From positions 27,270 to 91,269 of the forward strand of contig JBGTBE010000017.1 of assembly GCA_041749535.1 (NCBI GenBank): DNA of 64,000 bases, read 5' to 3'. This DNA comes from JBBQZU01 sp041749535. Lineage in GTDB: Bacteria; Bacteroidota; Bacteroidia; Flavobacteriales_D; Cryomorphaceae. The notes beneath the pieces are model-generated. The model saw nothing but the letters and a program-made list of their open reading frames with translations. It made no database searches and had not been told where the DNA came from. How positions within the stretch are numbered: the stretch's first letter is position 1; the number at the start of each line of letters is the position of its first letter. This document shows, in pieces, positions 10,131 through 17,162 of this stretch. Both the position numbers and the translations under genes were made by a program.

Positions 10131-11339
10131 ATGTCCGTAATCACCCATCTTGATCTGGACACTTTTTTTGTTTCTGTAGAGCGGCTTATGGACAGCCGTC
10201 TCAATGGCAAGCCCATTCTCATAGGTGGTATTACCGATCGCGGGGTGGTGGCATCCTGCAGCTACGAGGCGCGCTCCTTTGGAATACACTCGGCCATGCC
10301 TATGCGTCAGGCCCGGGAGCTCTGTCCTGAGGCCATAGTGATACGGGGCAACTCTTCAAACTACTCTAAATATTCTGACCTGGTAACCGACATTATCCGC
10401 GACCGGGTACCTCTTTTCGAGAAAACATCCATCGATGAGTTTTATGTTGACCTTACCGGTATGGATAAGTTTTTCGGGAGTTTGAAGCTGGCAGGCGAGC
10501 TGCGCCAAACCATCATGCGCGAATCGGGATTGCCTATATCGTTTGGTCTTTCGGTAAATAAAACGGTGAGCAAGGTGGCTACTGGCGAGGCAAAGCCCAA
10601 CAATCAGCTGTACGTACCTGAGGGTACTGAGAAGCCTTTCTTGGCACCTCTTTCGGTGAAAAAAATCCCTATGGTAGGCGACAAAACGTACCAAACCCTC
10701 TGCAACCTTGGCGTGAAGAGAATAGGGGTGATTCAAGAGATGCCTTTGGAAATGATGGAAAAAACCCTTGGGAAGAACGGGGGGCTTATCTGGCGTAAGG
10801 CCAACGGTATCGATTCATCGCCTGTGGTGCCTTTCAACGAACGCAAGAGCATATCTACGGAGCGCACCTTCGACCGTGATACTACCGATGTGCAAAAGCT
10901 GCAAAGCATTCTCGTTGCGATGGGGGAAAACCTGGCTTTTCAGTTGCGCCGGGGCAAGAAGCTTACCGCCTGCATCACCGTGAAGGTGAGATACAGCGAT
11001 TTTGACACACGCACCCTGCAAGCCCGTGTGCCATATACCGCCGCTGACCATGTCATCATTCCCCGGGTGAAGGAGATGTTTAGCAAACTGTACAATCGCC
11101 GTCTGCTGGTAAGGCTCATAGGCGTACGGTTCAGCCATTTGGTAGGAGGTGGGCATCAGATCAATCTTTTTGACGATGCGGAAGAAATGATCAACCTCTA
11201 CCAGGCGCTGGACAGGGTGAGGATACGCTTTGGTGACCGCGCCGTGATACGCGCTGCAGGAATTGAAGCAAGAACCATAGGAAGAAGCAACCCCTTTGAC
11301 GGGAGTGCCCCTATGTTGCTGGCCAACAGGAGGCAATAG
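10131..11339 (+). CDS. dinB: DNA polymerase IV (Y-family translesion polymerase)
   Basis: This 402-residue Y-family polymerase copies past damaged bases at low fidelity. The palm motif DLDTFFVSVE near the start and the catalytic SIDEFYVDLTG supply the metal-binding acidic residues. The finger motif SCSYEARSFGIHSAMP is typical of DinB. The helix-hairpin-helix region (VKKIPMVGDKTYQTL) and the little-finger domain (after SISTERTFDRD) follow. The C-terminus lacks an obvious beta-clamp peptide of the canonical type, although QINLFDD near residue 344 is a good candidate clamp-binding motif. The length is slightly longer than E. coli DinB (351). The gene is monocistronic and converges on cysH with 3 bp between stop codons. 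No SOS box was recognised. Confidence 0.95.
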   Translation: MSVITHLDLDTFFVSVERLMDSRLNGKPILIGGITDRGVVASCSYEARSFGIHSAMPMRQARELCPEAIVIRGNSSNYSKYSDLVTDIIRDRVPLFEKTSIDEFYVDLTGMDKFFGSLKLAGELRQTIMRESGLPISFGLSVNKTVSKVATGEAKPNNQLYVPEGTEKPFLAPLSVKKIPMVGDKTYQTLCNLGVKRIGVIQEMPLEMMEKTLGKNGGLIWRKANGIDSSPVVPFNERKSISTERTFDRDTTDVQKLQSILVAMGENLAFQLRRGKKLTACITVKVRYSDFDTRTLQARVPYTAADHVIIPRVKEMFSKLYNRRLLVRLIGVRFSHLVGGGHQINLFDDAEEMINLYQALDRVRIRFGDRAVIRAAGIEARTIGRSNPFDGSAPMLLANRRQ

Positions 11340-11342
11340 CAC

Positions 11343-12038
11343 TTAATGATGCAAGCCGCACTCTTTCTTGCCGCTTAACTCCCACCACCATCGCCCAGCC
11401 CTGAAATCTTCATTGGGTTTGATGGCACGGGTGCAAGGGGCGCAACCTATACTTACAAATCCTTTGTCGTGCAGGGAGTTGTATGGTATATCGTGTTTCG
11501 CAATTTCAGTTTTCAAATCTTCCCATGTCCAATCTATAATAGGGTGAACCTTAATGACTTTATTGGTCTGATCATATTCTGAAATGTCAAGTTTCTTCCT
11601 GTTCGGCGATTGACCAGCCCTCAAACCGGTAATCCAAATATCGGCACCTTGAAGGGCGCGGGTGAGTGGCTCAACTTTGCGAATGTAACAGCACTCCTTT
11701 CTGTTTTCAACTGAATCGTAAAAGCTGAACTTGCCCTTCTCATTTTCCAGCTTTTCTACAGCATCCTTGTTGGGATAGTATATTTCAATGGTTTTGCCAT
11801 AGCGCGCTTCTGTTGCTTCCAGTACCTTATAGGTTTCATCAAACATGCGCCAGGTATCCAGTGTAAACACGCGTATGGGTAGGTTGTGGGTGTAAATACA
11901 ATGCGTGATTACCTGGTCCTCCATTCCCAAACTTGTGGAGAAAGTCACGTGCTTAAATTTTTCTGTAAGAACACGCAGGAAGGCTGGCAAATTAAGACTT
12001 CTTGAGTTTTCTATTAGGTGGTTATCACTGCTGCTCAT
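11343..12038 (-). CDS. cysH: Assimilatory adenylyl-sulfate (APS) reductase, CysH family
   Basis: This 231-residue member of the CysH family reduces activated sulfate to sulfite using thioredoxin. The paired cysteines ECCYIRKVEPL and the later GCAPCTRA provide the CC...CxxC pattern that binds a [4Fe-4S] cluster in enzymes using APS; PAPS-specific enzymes lack it. The C-terminal ECGLHH carries the catalytic Cys that forms the thiosulfonate intermediate. The phosphosulfate-binding region is visible as TSLGMEDQVI. It is the last gene of the sulfite reductase-sirohaem operon, 21 bp after the previous stop. Substrate preference for APS is inferred from the cluster cysteines. No kinase (cysC) or sulfurylase (cysDN) gene is in the window. 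Confidence 0.93.
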   Translation of the reverse strand: MSSSDNHLIENSRSLNLPAFLRVLTEKFKHVTFSTSLGMEDQVITHCIYTHNLPIRVFTLDTWRMFDETYKVLEATEARYGKTIEIYYPNKDAVEKLENEKGKFSFYDSVENRKECCYIRKVEPLTRALQGADIWITGLRAGQSPNRKKLDISEYDQTNKVIKVHPIIDWTWEDLKTEIAKHDIPYNSLHDKGFVSIGCAPCTRAIKPNEDFRAGRWWWELSGKKECGLHH

Positions 12039-12059
12039 AAGTTCAATAAGGGGTGATGA

Positions 12060-12833
12060 CTAATCGTTTAATTGGTTGAGTTGCTGAGGTATTTCCACAG
12101 ATGCTGACACATTATCGGTATTCCATAAACTACTGAATAATAAATGTCCGGCAATCATTATTAAAAGTATTGCTGCAATAAAGGCTGTACCTCTAAGCAA
12201 TCGCTCAATTGGGGACAGGTTTCGTTTTTTTCTATAGGCCAGGGTCGCTTCATTGAGCACTTTGATCTTGGCATCAATGTTACCTTCTACAGTATTTCTT
12301 ATGGCCGCCAGATTGTGTACAATTGTGTCGAGATCATCGGGTAGGGCGCTGCCAATAATCTCCTTGAGTCTCTTTGCCAAGGTTGGTGACTTTCCGTTGG
12401 TGGAGATTCCTATTTTCACATGGCCTTTCCTCACTACAGAACCCAAATAGAAGTCACAGAGCCCAGGCTTGTCGGCAAAATTTGAGAGTATTCCTGCTTT
12501 GCGCGTTATTACCCGGATTTCTTCACTCATTGTTGGGTCGTCAATGGCACAAATTACCAGATCGATGTTTTGAAGGTGAGATGGGTTGAATGCATCTTTA
12601 ATCAGCTCAATATTTCTATACTCTGCTGCAATATTCTCAACATCACCTGAGAACTCCTTCGCCACCAACCTTATTTTCGTGCGGGGTGAGTTCAAAAGCA
12701 CCGCATCGAGTTTCTCTTTGCCTACTTTTCCCCCACCCACAACGAGCAGGTGAAGCGCGTGAAGCTTCATAAATACCGGAAAGAGCGGATTCTGGTTCTC
12801 TGCGTTGCTATTCATTTGCGTCGTCGTTTTCAA
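12060..12833 (-). CDS. Precorrin-2 dehydrogenase / sirohydrochlorin ferrochelatase-like protein with a membrane tail
   Basis: This 257-residue protein resembles the N-terminal half of CysG and yeast Met8, which oxidises precorrin-2 to sirohydrochlorin and inserts iron to make sirohaem. The NAD-binding motif LLVVGGGKVGKEKL is near residues 29-42, followed by ICAIDD and the STNGKSPTLAKRLKE segment typical of the dimerisation region. After residue 200 there is an unusual addition: one hydrophobic segment (about 25 residues, GTAFIAAILLIMIAG onward) and a short polar tail. This suggests membrane attachment. The frame overlaps the SUMT gene by 26 bp. A second Met at 12815 gives a start more like known homologues and an 8-bp overlap. 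It supplies sirohaem to the sulfite reductase of the same operon. Confidence 0.9.
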   Translation of the reverse strand: MKTTTQMNSNAENQNPLFPVFMKLHALHLLVVGGGKVGKEKLDAVLLNSPRTKIRLVAKEFSGDVENIAAEYRNIELIKDAFNPSHLQNIDLVICAIDDPTMSEEIRVITRKAGILSNFADKPGLCDFYLGSVVRKGHVKIGISTNGKSPTLAKRLKEIIGSALPDDLDTIVHNLAAIRNTVEGNIDAKIKVLNEATLAYRKKRNLSPIERLLRGTAFIAAILLIMIAGHLLFSSLWNTDNVSASVEIPQQLNQLND

Positions 12834-13641
12834 GGCTGGGTTGTAGTCCCATTTCAGACTTTATTCTTTCAAGCAACTCAATTGCATTTACTTCATCCGC
12901 AATTTCAGGGGTCTTGAATCTCAGCTTTACCACTTCACCTATTACTATGACTGCAGGTGCTACAATTCCATTCTCTTTTACTTTTGCTTCTATGTCACTT
13001 ATTTTTCCGGTCACGGTGCGCTCCGAAGTCAATGAACCATTGCTAATTACAGCAACTGATTCATTGGCGCGGCCTGCATTCTTAAATATTTCTGCAATTT
13101 CTCCCAGCTTGCCAAGACCCATAAGAATCACCACTGTAGCATTCGTTTTCGCTGCATTCTGAATTTCCGGATTCAGGCTACTATCACTTTGGGTGGCAGT
13201 AAGCACCCAAAAGCTATTTGCAACACCACGGTGTGTTACCGGTATCCCTGCAAGGGCAGGCACCGATATGGAGCTAGAAATTCCTGGAATCACCGCTGTT
13301 GGAATATTAAACCCTTCCGCGAATTGTATCTCTTCCATGCCACGCCCGAATACAAAAGAATCACCTCCCTTAAGGCGCACGACATGACCATGTGTGAATG
13401 CAAAATCCACCAGCAAGGCGTTGATCTGCTCTTGCGTATATGCTTTTGTACCTTTTCTTTTTCCTACGAATAGTTTGATGGCACCTTCTTGCGCAAAGTC
13501 GAGTAAATCGGGGTTTACAAGGGCATCGTAAAGCAATACATCTGCCTGCTTGATGGCATTCATACCCTTCACTGATATGAGTTCAGGGTCGCCGGGTCCG
13601 GCACCTACCAAGGTTATTTTGGGTTCTTTGTACCGTTTCAT
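12808..13641 (-). CDS. cobA: Uroporphyrinogen-III C-methyltransferase (SUMT)
   Basis: This 277-residue S-adenosylmethionine-dependent methyltransferase converts uroporphyrinogen III to precorrin-2, the first step of sirohaem synthesis. The signature LVGAGPGDPELIS opens the tetrapyrrole methylase domain. VRLKGGDSFVFGRG and AVIPGISSSISVPALAGIPVT are the other expected motifs for cofactor and substrate binding. The first codon overlaps the stop of the sulfite reductase gene (ATGA, 13638-13641), which suggests translational coupling. The C-terminal 30 residues are a charged tail beyond the conserved domain. Together with the next gene it provides a complete route from uroporphyrinogen III to sirohaem. 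Confidence 0.95.
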   Translation of the reverse strand: MKRYKEPKITLVGAGPGDPELISVKGMNAIKQADVLLYDALVNPDLLDFAQEGAIKLFVGKRKGTKAYTQEQINALLVDFAFTHGHVVRLKGGDSFVFGRGMEEIQFAEGFNIPTAVIPGISSSISVPALAGIPVTHRGVANSFWVLTATQSDSSLNPEIQNAAKTNATVVILMGLGKLGEIAEIFKNAGRANESVAVISNGSLTSERTVTGKISDIEAKVKENGIVAPAVIVIGEVVKLRFKTPEIADEVNAIELLERIKSEMGLQPSLENDDANE

Positions 13642-15758
13642 ATTTTGCTGTTTTGCTTGGTTGCAGTAATTGATTTTACATTGTTGATGAACTGCACTGA
13701 TTCTGTGATATACCTTTTGGCAAAAGCAGGCTCAGGCTTGTGTTGGTTGATCTGAAGGATGAATTCTTTGAATGTGTCAAAGCCATTCACTTTTGCTGAA
13801 GCATATAGATGGGAGTCGAAATCATTGATGATCCCATGGTGGGTATTGCATCGTATCTCGTTCTTAAGCAGCAATGCTTTGGCGGTGCTGATGCAAGCAG
13901 CGTAGGCATGGTAAATGGCATCGCCTTGATATCCCGATTCCAATGACTGTTTTGCCCATTCCAGTTTTTCATCTGCGTCGAAGATGAGGGTGCTTATGAG
14001 GTCTATCATTACTCCTGCACATTCTCCCACACCAATGGCGGTTTTGAAATTTTCACTTTGTCCCCAATCTACGAGCTCCTCTGTCTTAACTTCGGTAGTA
14101 TCGGCAAGGGGTTTGAGCATTAGATAGAAGTAATTTTTCTCCTTCCTGTCATAGTATTCGTGAAAAGATTCATCTCCATCTCTTTGAGATTCAAAGTCAT
14201 TGAGCAAGCAGCGAATTACATCGAGCACCCGCTTACTGGGCACTTTTATAACTTTTTCGGAAATACGTCCGTGACCGCTACCCAACACACCGCCGCCCAG
14301 GAGCACCTGTAAGGCTGGCGCAGTATGTTCGCCAACTTTCATGCTGCTTCCGTGAAAGCCTATGTGGGCCAAGCCGTGTTGGCCACAAGAGTTCATGCAG
14401 CCGCTGATTTTAATTTTAATGTCGCGATTGTGAAGCAATTCTGGATACTCATCTCGAATTGCATCCTCAATAACACGTGCTACCAGCGTGCTGTTCGAGA
14501 TTCCGAGGTTGCACGTATCCGTACCAGGGCATGATGTTACATCGGCCACGGAGTTGTATCCTGCAGTACCCAAGTCTATGGCTTCTACAGCGCGGTATAA
14601 GGGTTCAAGGTGCTCAGCTTTTATAAATTTGAGAAGTACGCTCTGATCTATGGTGAAACGCATATCGTCTGCGGCATAGAGTGCCACAATGTCGGAAAGC
14701 AGCCTGGCCTGATCGGTGCTAAAGTTGCCCAATTTCACCTTCAAGAATGCTGCAAAATAGCCCTGCTGTTTTTGTGCCACTACATTGGTGCGAAGCCAGG
14801 TTTTGAAGGGTGCATCCTTGGCAGATTCAATGATGGCTTCAAGTGAAGTGGAATCCTTCAGATCAGGCATGGAGAGGGATTCGTAGGTGTGGGCGTAATC
14901 TTCTGAATGTTTGTATTGCACTGCTTTCATTTCTGCTTTTAGCAGCTCCATGAATGCTTCAATTCCCAGGGCAGCGATCAGGTATTTAATCCGGGCTTTG
15001 TGTCGGCTGTTGCGCTCACCATGTCTATCAAATACGCGAAGGGCTGCCTCTGTGAATGGGATAATCTCTTCAGCTGGTAGAAATTCGTAGGCTGTTTGGG
15101 CAAGAAAAGGTTGGGCACCAAGGCCTCCACCTACCAGTACTTTAAAACCTTTGGTTTCAACACCATTTGCCACCTGCGTTCTGGCAATAAACCCAAAGTC
15201 GTGCATAAAGGTGAAGGCATCATCTTCTTCATTTGAAGAGAAGGCAATCTTTACCTTTCGGCCCATTTCCTGTCCAAATGGCTTTCGCAAAAAGTACCTG
15301 AAAAGGAGATCAGCATAGGGTGAAACGTCGAATGCTTCCTTCGGATCTACCCCTGCAAGCGCACTAGCGGTCACGTTTCGCACAGTGTTTCCACATGCTT
15401 CGCGCAATGTCACATCATCTTTTTCAAGTTCAGCCCACAACTCCGGAGTGTGGTCCAGGCTCACATAATGAATTTGTATGTCCTGCCTGGTTGTAATGTG
15501 CAGGTTTCCGGTGCTGAAAGTGTCGCAAACCGCAGCCGTGCGAAGCAACTTCTTTCTGTTGATCTGACCAAATGGAAATTTGATTCGGATCATTTGTACT
15601 CCTGGTTGTCGCTGCCCATAGATACCTCGGGCCAATCTCAGTGCGCGGAATTTCTCCTCATCCACCTTCCCATCGCGGAATGCACGTATTTTTTCACCCA
15701 ATTCAATGATGTCTTTCTGTACAATTGGATTTTCAATCTCAGAGATGAAGCTCTTCAT
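13638..15758 (-). CDS. Sirohaem-dependent sulfite (or nitrite) reductase with a C-terminal HEPN-like domain
   Basis: This is a 706-residue protein. Residues 1-510 are a ferredoxin-dependent nitrite/sulfite reductase with two ferredoxin-like half-domains. The sirohaem-[4Fe-4S] ligands are visible as TSCPGTDTC (CX5C) and SGCMNSC (CX3C). The operon partners APS reductase, SUMT and sirohaem synthase argue that sulfite is the substrate and sulfide for cysteine is the product. Residues about 560-690 form an additional all-helical region (LEWAKQSLESGYQGDAIYHA onward) resembling HEPN domains, a fusion seen in Bacteroidota homologues. The role of this tail is unknown. The gene is first in a four-gene operon and is preceded by a 270-nt leader with two terminators and two Cys-rich leader peptides. 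Confidence 0.93.
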   Translation of the reverse strand: MKSFISEIENPIVQKDIIELGEKIRAFRDGKVDEEKFRALRLARGIYGQRQPGVQMIRIKFPFGQINRKKLLRTAAVCDTFSTGNLHITTRQDIQIHYVSLDHTPELWAELEKDDVTLREACGNTVRNVTASALAGVDPKEAFDVSPYADLLFRYFLRKPFGQEMGRKVKIAFSSNEEDDAFTFMHDFGFIARTQVANGVETKGFKVLVGGGLGAQPFLAQTAYEFLPAEEIIPFTEAALRVFDRHGERNSRHKARIKYLIAALGIEAFMELLKAEMKAVQYKHSEDYAHTYESLSMPDLKDSTSLEAIIESAKDAPFKTWLRTNVVAQKQQGYFAAFLKVKLGNFSTDQARLLSDIVALYAADDMRFTIDQSVLLKFIKAEHLEPLYRAVEAIDLGTAGYNSVADVTSCPGTDTCNLGISNSTLVARVIEDAIRDEYPELLHNRDIKIKISGCMNSCGQHGLAHIGFHGSSMKVGEHTAPALQVLLGGGVLGSGHGRISEKVIKVPSKRVLDVIRCLLNDFESQRDGDESFHEYYDRKEKNYFYLMLKPLADTTEVKTEELVDWGQSENFKTAIGVGECAGVMIDLISTLIFDADEKLEWAKQSLESGYQGDAIYHAYAACISTAKALLLKNEIRCNTHHGIINDFDSHLYASAKVNGFDTFKEFILQINQHKPEPAFAKRYITESVQFINNVKSITATKQNSKI

Positions 15759-15790
15759 TTTGTAAATGATTGTGTTTGTGATTGTCAGGC

Positions 15791-15826
15791 AAATAAAAAA
15801 GCCTTTCGGTTCTACGGAAAGGCTTT
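15791..15826 (-). terminator. Attenuator terminator 2 of the sulfate-assimilation leader
   Basis: On the minus strand AAAGCCTTTC (15826-15817) pairs perfectly with GAAAGGCTTT (15807-15798) around a 9-nt loop, and the transcript continues TTTATTT-like to 15791. The hairpin ends 40 nt before the sulfite reductase start and 29 nt after the stop of leader peptide 2. A strong terminator between promoter and structural gene is expected only if read-through is regulated. Confidence 0.85.
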
Positions 15827-15854
15827 GGCAAGGTTATACGAACGAGAGTCACCT

Positions 15855-15920
15855 TCAACCACTTCCGTGCAGGGCAATGCAACAACAAGAAAAACACATT
15901 GAGCAGCTATTGATTCTCAT
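15855..15920 (-). CDS. Cys-rich leader peptide 2 (candidate attenuator peptide)
   Basis: This is a 21-codon reading frame with a TGA stop at 15857-15855. Starting from an internal ATG at 15899 it reads MCFSCCCIALHGSG; the earlier ATG at 15920 adds MRINSCS. It has four Cys in 14 residues, three of them consecutive (TGT TGT TGC), or five in 21. The final codons GGA AGT GGT T (15866-15857) can pair with the 5' arm of terminator 2, with 8 of 10 positions matching including one G-U. A ribosome stalled at the Cys run would leave this segment largely free, while a ribosome reaching the stop would cover it. It lies between terminators 1 and 2. The internal start best mirrors leader peptide 1. Confidence 0.7.
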   Translation of the reverse strand: MRINSCSMCFSCCCIALHGSG

Positions 15921-15930
15921 AATTTTAAGC

Positions 15931-15962
15931 AAAAAAAAACCCTTCAGTTGGGGCCGAAGGGT
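15931..15962 (-). terminator. Attenuator terminator 1 of the sulfate-assimilation leader
   Basis: On the minus strand ACCCTTCGG (15962-15954) pairs with CTGAAGGGT (15947-15939) around the loop CCCCAA, with one internal G-U pair. A run of nine T residues ends the element (15939-15931). It begins 25 nt after the stop codon of leader peptide 1 and cannot belong to the upstream dehydrogenase gene alone, as that stops 234 nt earlier. Confidence 0.85.
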
Positions 15963-15986
15963 GTAGTTGATTATTTGTATTTTATA

Positions 15987-16028
15987 TCAATTCACCCAAC
16001 CGCCATTTTCTTGGCAGCAACAACACAT
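15987..16028 (-). CDS. Cys-rich leader peptide 1 (MCCCCQENGGWVN)
   Basis: This 13-codon reading frame starts ATG TGT TGT TGC TGC and stops with TGA at 15989-15987. Four consecutive Cys codons directly after the start are the hallmark of a leader peptide that senses charged tRNA-Cys. The closing codons GGT TGG G (16001-15995) can pair with the loop and inner stem of terminator 1 (CCCAACT) through seven positions, one of them G-U. GGGTG can also pair with CACCC at the foot of that stem. Downstream lie terminator 1, a second Cys-rich peptide, terminator 2 and the genes for sulfite and sirohaem metabolism. The peptide itself probably has no function beyond being translated. Confidence 0.8.
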   Translation of the reverse strand: MCCCCQENGGWVN

Positions 16029-16072
16029 ACAAATGCCGGTGTTAGGGATAGTTGAATTCGTTTTCACAGCTG

Positions 16073-16103
16073 CGAAATACGGGAGTATTTTCGAACTTTT
16101 CAA
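16073..16103 (-). promoter_or_regulatory. Weak candidate promoter for the sulfate-assimilation leader
   Basis: On the minus strand TTG (16103-16101), a 21-nt spacer and TATTTCG (16079-16073) loosely fit the Bacteroidota promoter. Transcription would start near 16067, about 39 nt before leader peptide 1. The -7 match is poor, so the true promoter may lie elsewhere between 16029 and 16195. Confidence 0.25.
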
Positions 16104-16195
16104 GTATTTGGGAGTGAAAAATATTCTTTTGCCACATAATCAGACAGTTAGAATTTTATTCATTCTTAAACCTGACGTGTTCAATGAAGTGTTTC

Positions 16196-16975
16196 TTATT
16201 CCTGGAGCCATCGGGCGAGTTTTACAACTGCGCTCCTGGGACTAAAACGCACGCTATTTGCCATGATGTAGTTCAAGGTACCGTGTATTGCAACAGCTTT
16301 TCCCTGCATCATGGAGTTGTATCCATATTGTGCAACTTCAGCCGATGTAGGCAGTTTTTTGCCGTTTACCAGTTTACTGTCTTCCATATCGGCGGCAGCC
16401 TGAAACCCGCTTTCAGTAGCTCCAGGGCAAAGCGCCGTGACTGTAACACCTGTTCCGGTCAGCTCATTGCCAATGGCCTCGCTGAAATGGAGCACATAGG
16501 CTTTGGTAGCGAAATAAACTGCCATTGTCGGGCCGGGTTGAAATGCGGCTGTAGATGCCACATTCATGATGCGGCCTTCCTTTCTGCTTATCATATCGGG
16601 AATAAATAGGCGGCACAGGTGCGTAAGGGCTGTGATATTTAGGTTGATCATTTGCAACTGTTTCTCCCAGTTGCTTTCTGCAAACATGCCGAAATCCCCA
16701 AAACCAGCATTGTTAATGAGGTAATTGATGGTCACATTATTGGTTTTGCACCATTCATACACTTCACTTCCAGCGCCCATAGCACTCAGATCCTTTGCAA
16801 GAATATGCACCTTTACTCCATGCTCCTGTGATAAGGCAGTAGAGATATCCTGAAGTTTATTTTTGCTCCTCGCCACCAATAAAACATCGGTATTGTTTTT
16901 TGCAAAGGTGCGCGCCAATTCAAGTCCTATACCTGATGATGCACCTGTGATGAGGGCTGTCTTATTTGAGTTCAT
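16196..16975 (-). CDS. Short-chain dehydrogenase/reductase (SDR)
   Basis: This 259-residue classical SDR oxidoreductase has the NAD(P)-binding motif TGASSGIG near residues 10-17, NNAG in the middle, Ser in MNVAST and the catalytic YFATK (YxxxK). An Arg after the first beta-alpha unit (VARSKNKL) favours NADPH. The overall pattern (AKDLSAMGAGSEVYEW, PGATESGFQ) is like the DltE/YqjQ-type SDRs, whose substrates are not defined; many are lipid or ketone reductases. The protein is probably cytoplasmic. The gene is separated from the sulfate-assimilation leader by 167 nt and appears to be a separate unit. Confidence 0.9.
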   Translation of the reverse strand: MNSNKTALITGASSGIGLELARTFAKNNTDVLLVARSKNKLQDISTALSQEHGVKVHILAKDLSAMGAGSEVYEWCKTNNVTINYLINNAGFGDFGMFAESNWEKQLQMINLNITALTHLCRLFIPDMISRKEGRIMNVASTAAFQPGPTMAVYFATKAYVLHFSEAIGNELTGTGVTVTALCPGATESGFQAAADMEDSKLVNGKKLPTSAEVAQYGYNSMMQGKAVAIHGTLNYIMANSVRFSPRSAVVKLARWLQE

Positions 16976-17108
16976 GAATGTTTACGTGCTTAGGTTTGTT
17001 TATACTAAAACCCGCTTATTTTGAAGATGTTTAAAGAAGGCATTGAATGCAAAGCTAATGGATACCGGTAAGTACCGATACCTGAAGGGGTTAATGCAAG
17101 ACCATATA

Positions 17109-17140
17109 TTGGCTTTTTGTATCTGGAATTTGTACTTTCG
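17109..17140 (+). promoter_or_regulatory. Probable promoter for the secreted esterase-like gene
   Basis: TTG (17109-17111), a 21-nt spacer and TACTTTCG (17133-17140) match the Bacteroidota promoter with one -7 mismatch. It lies 22 bp before the ATG at 17163 and argues against the longer open frame starting at 17043. Confidence 0.45.
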
Positions 17141-17162
17141 GTCCGTTTCCAAAATAAGTAGA

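Noticed and set aside
15791..16195. S-adenosylmethionine riboswitch in the sulfate-assimilation leader
   Set aside because: The conserved S-box core elements are not present, and the terminators are better explained by the Cys-rich leader peptides.
16029..16195. Additional terminator for the SDR gene at the start of the leader
   Set aside because: No hairpin with a T tract was found between the stop at 16196 and leader peptide 1; the first terminator belongs to the leader.
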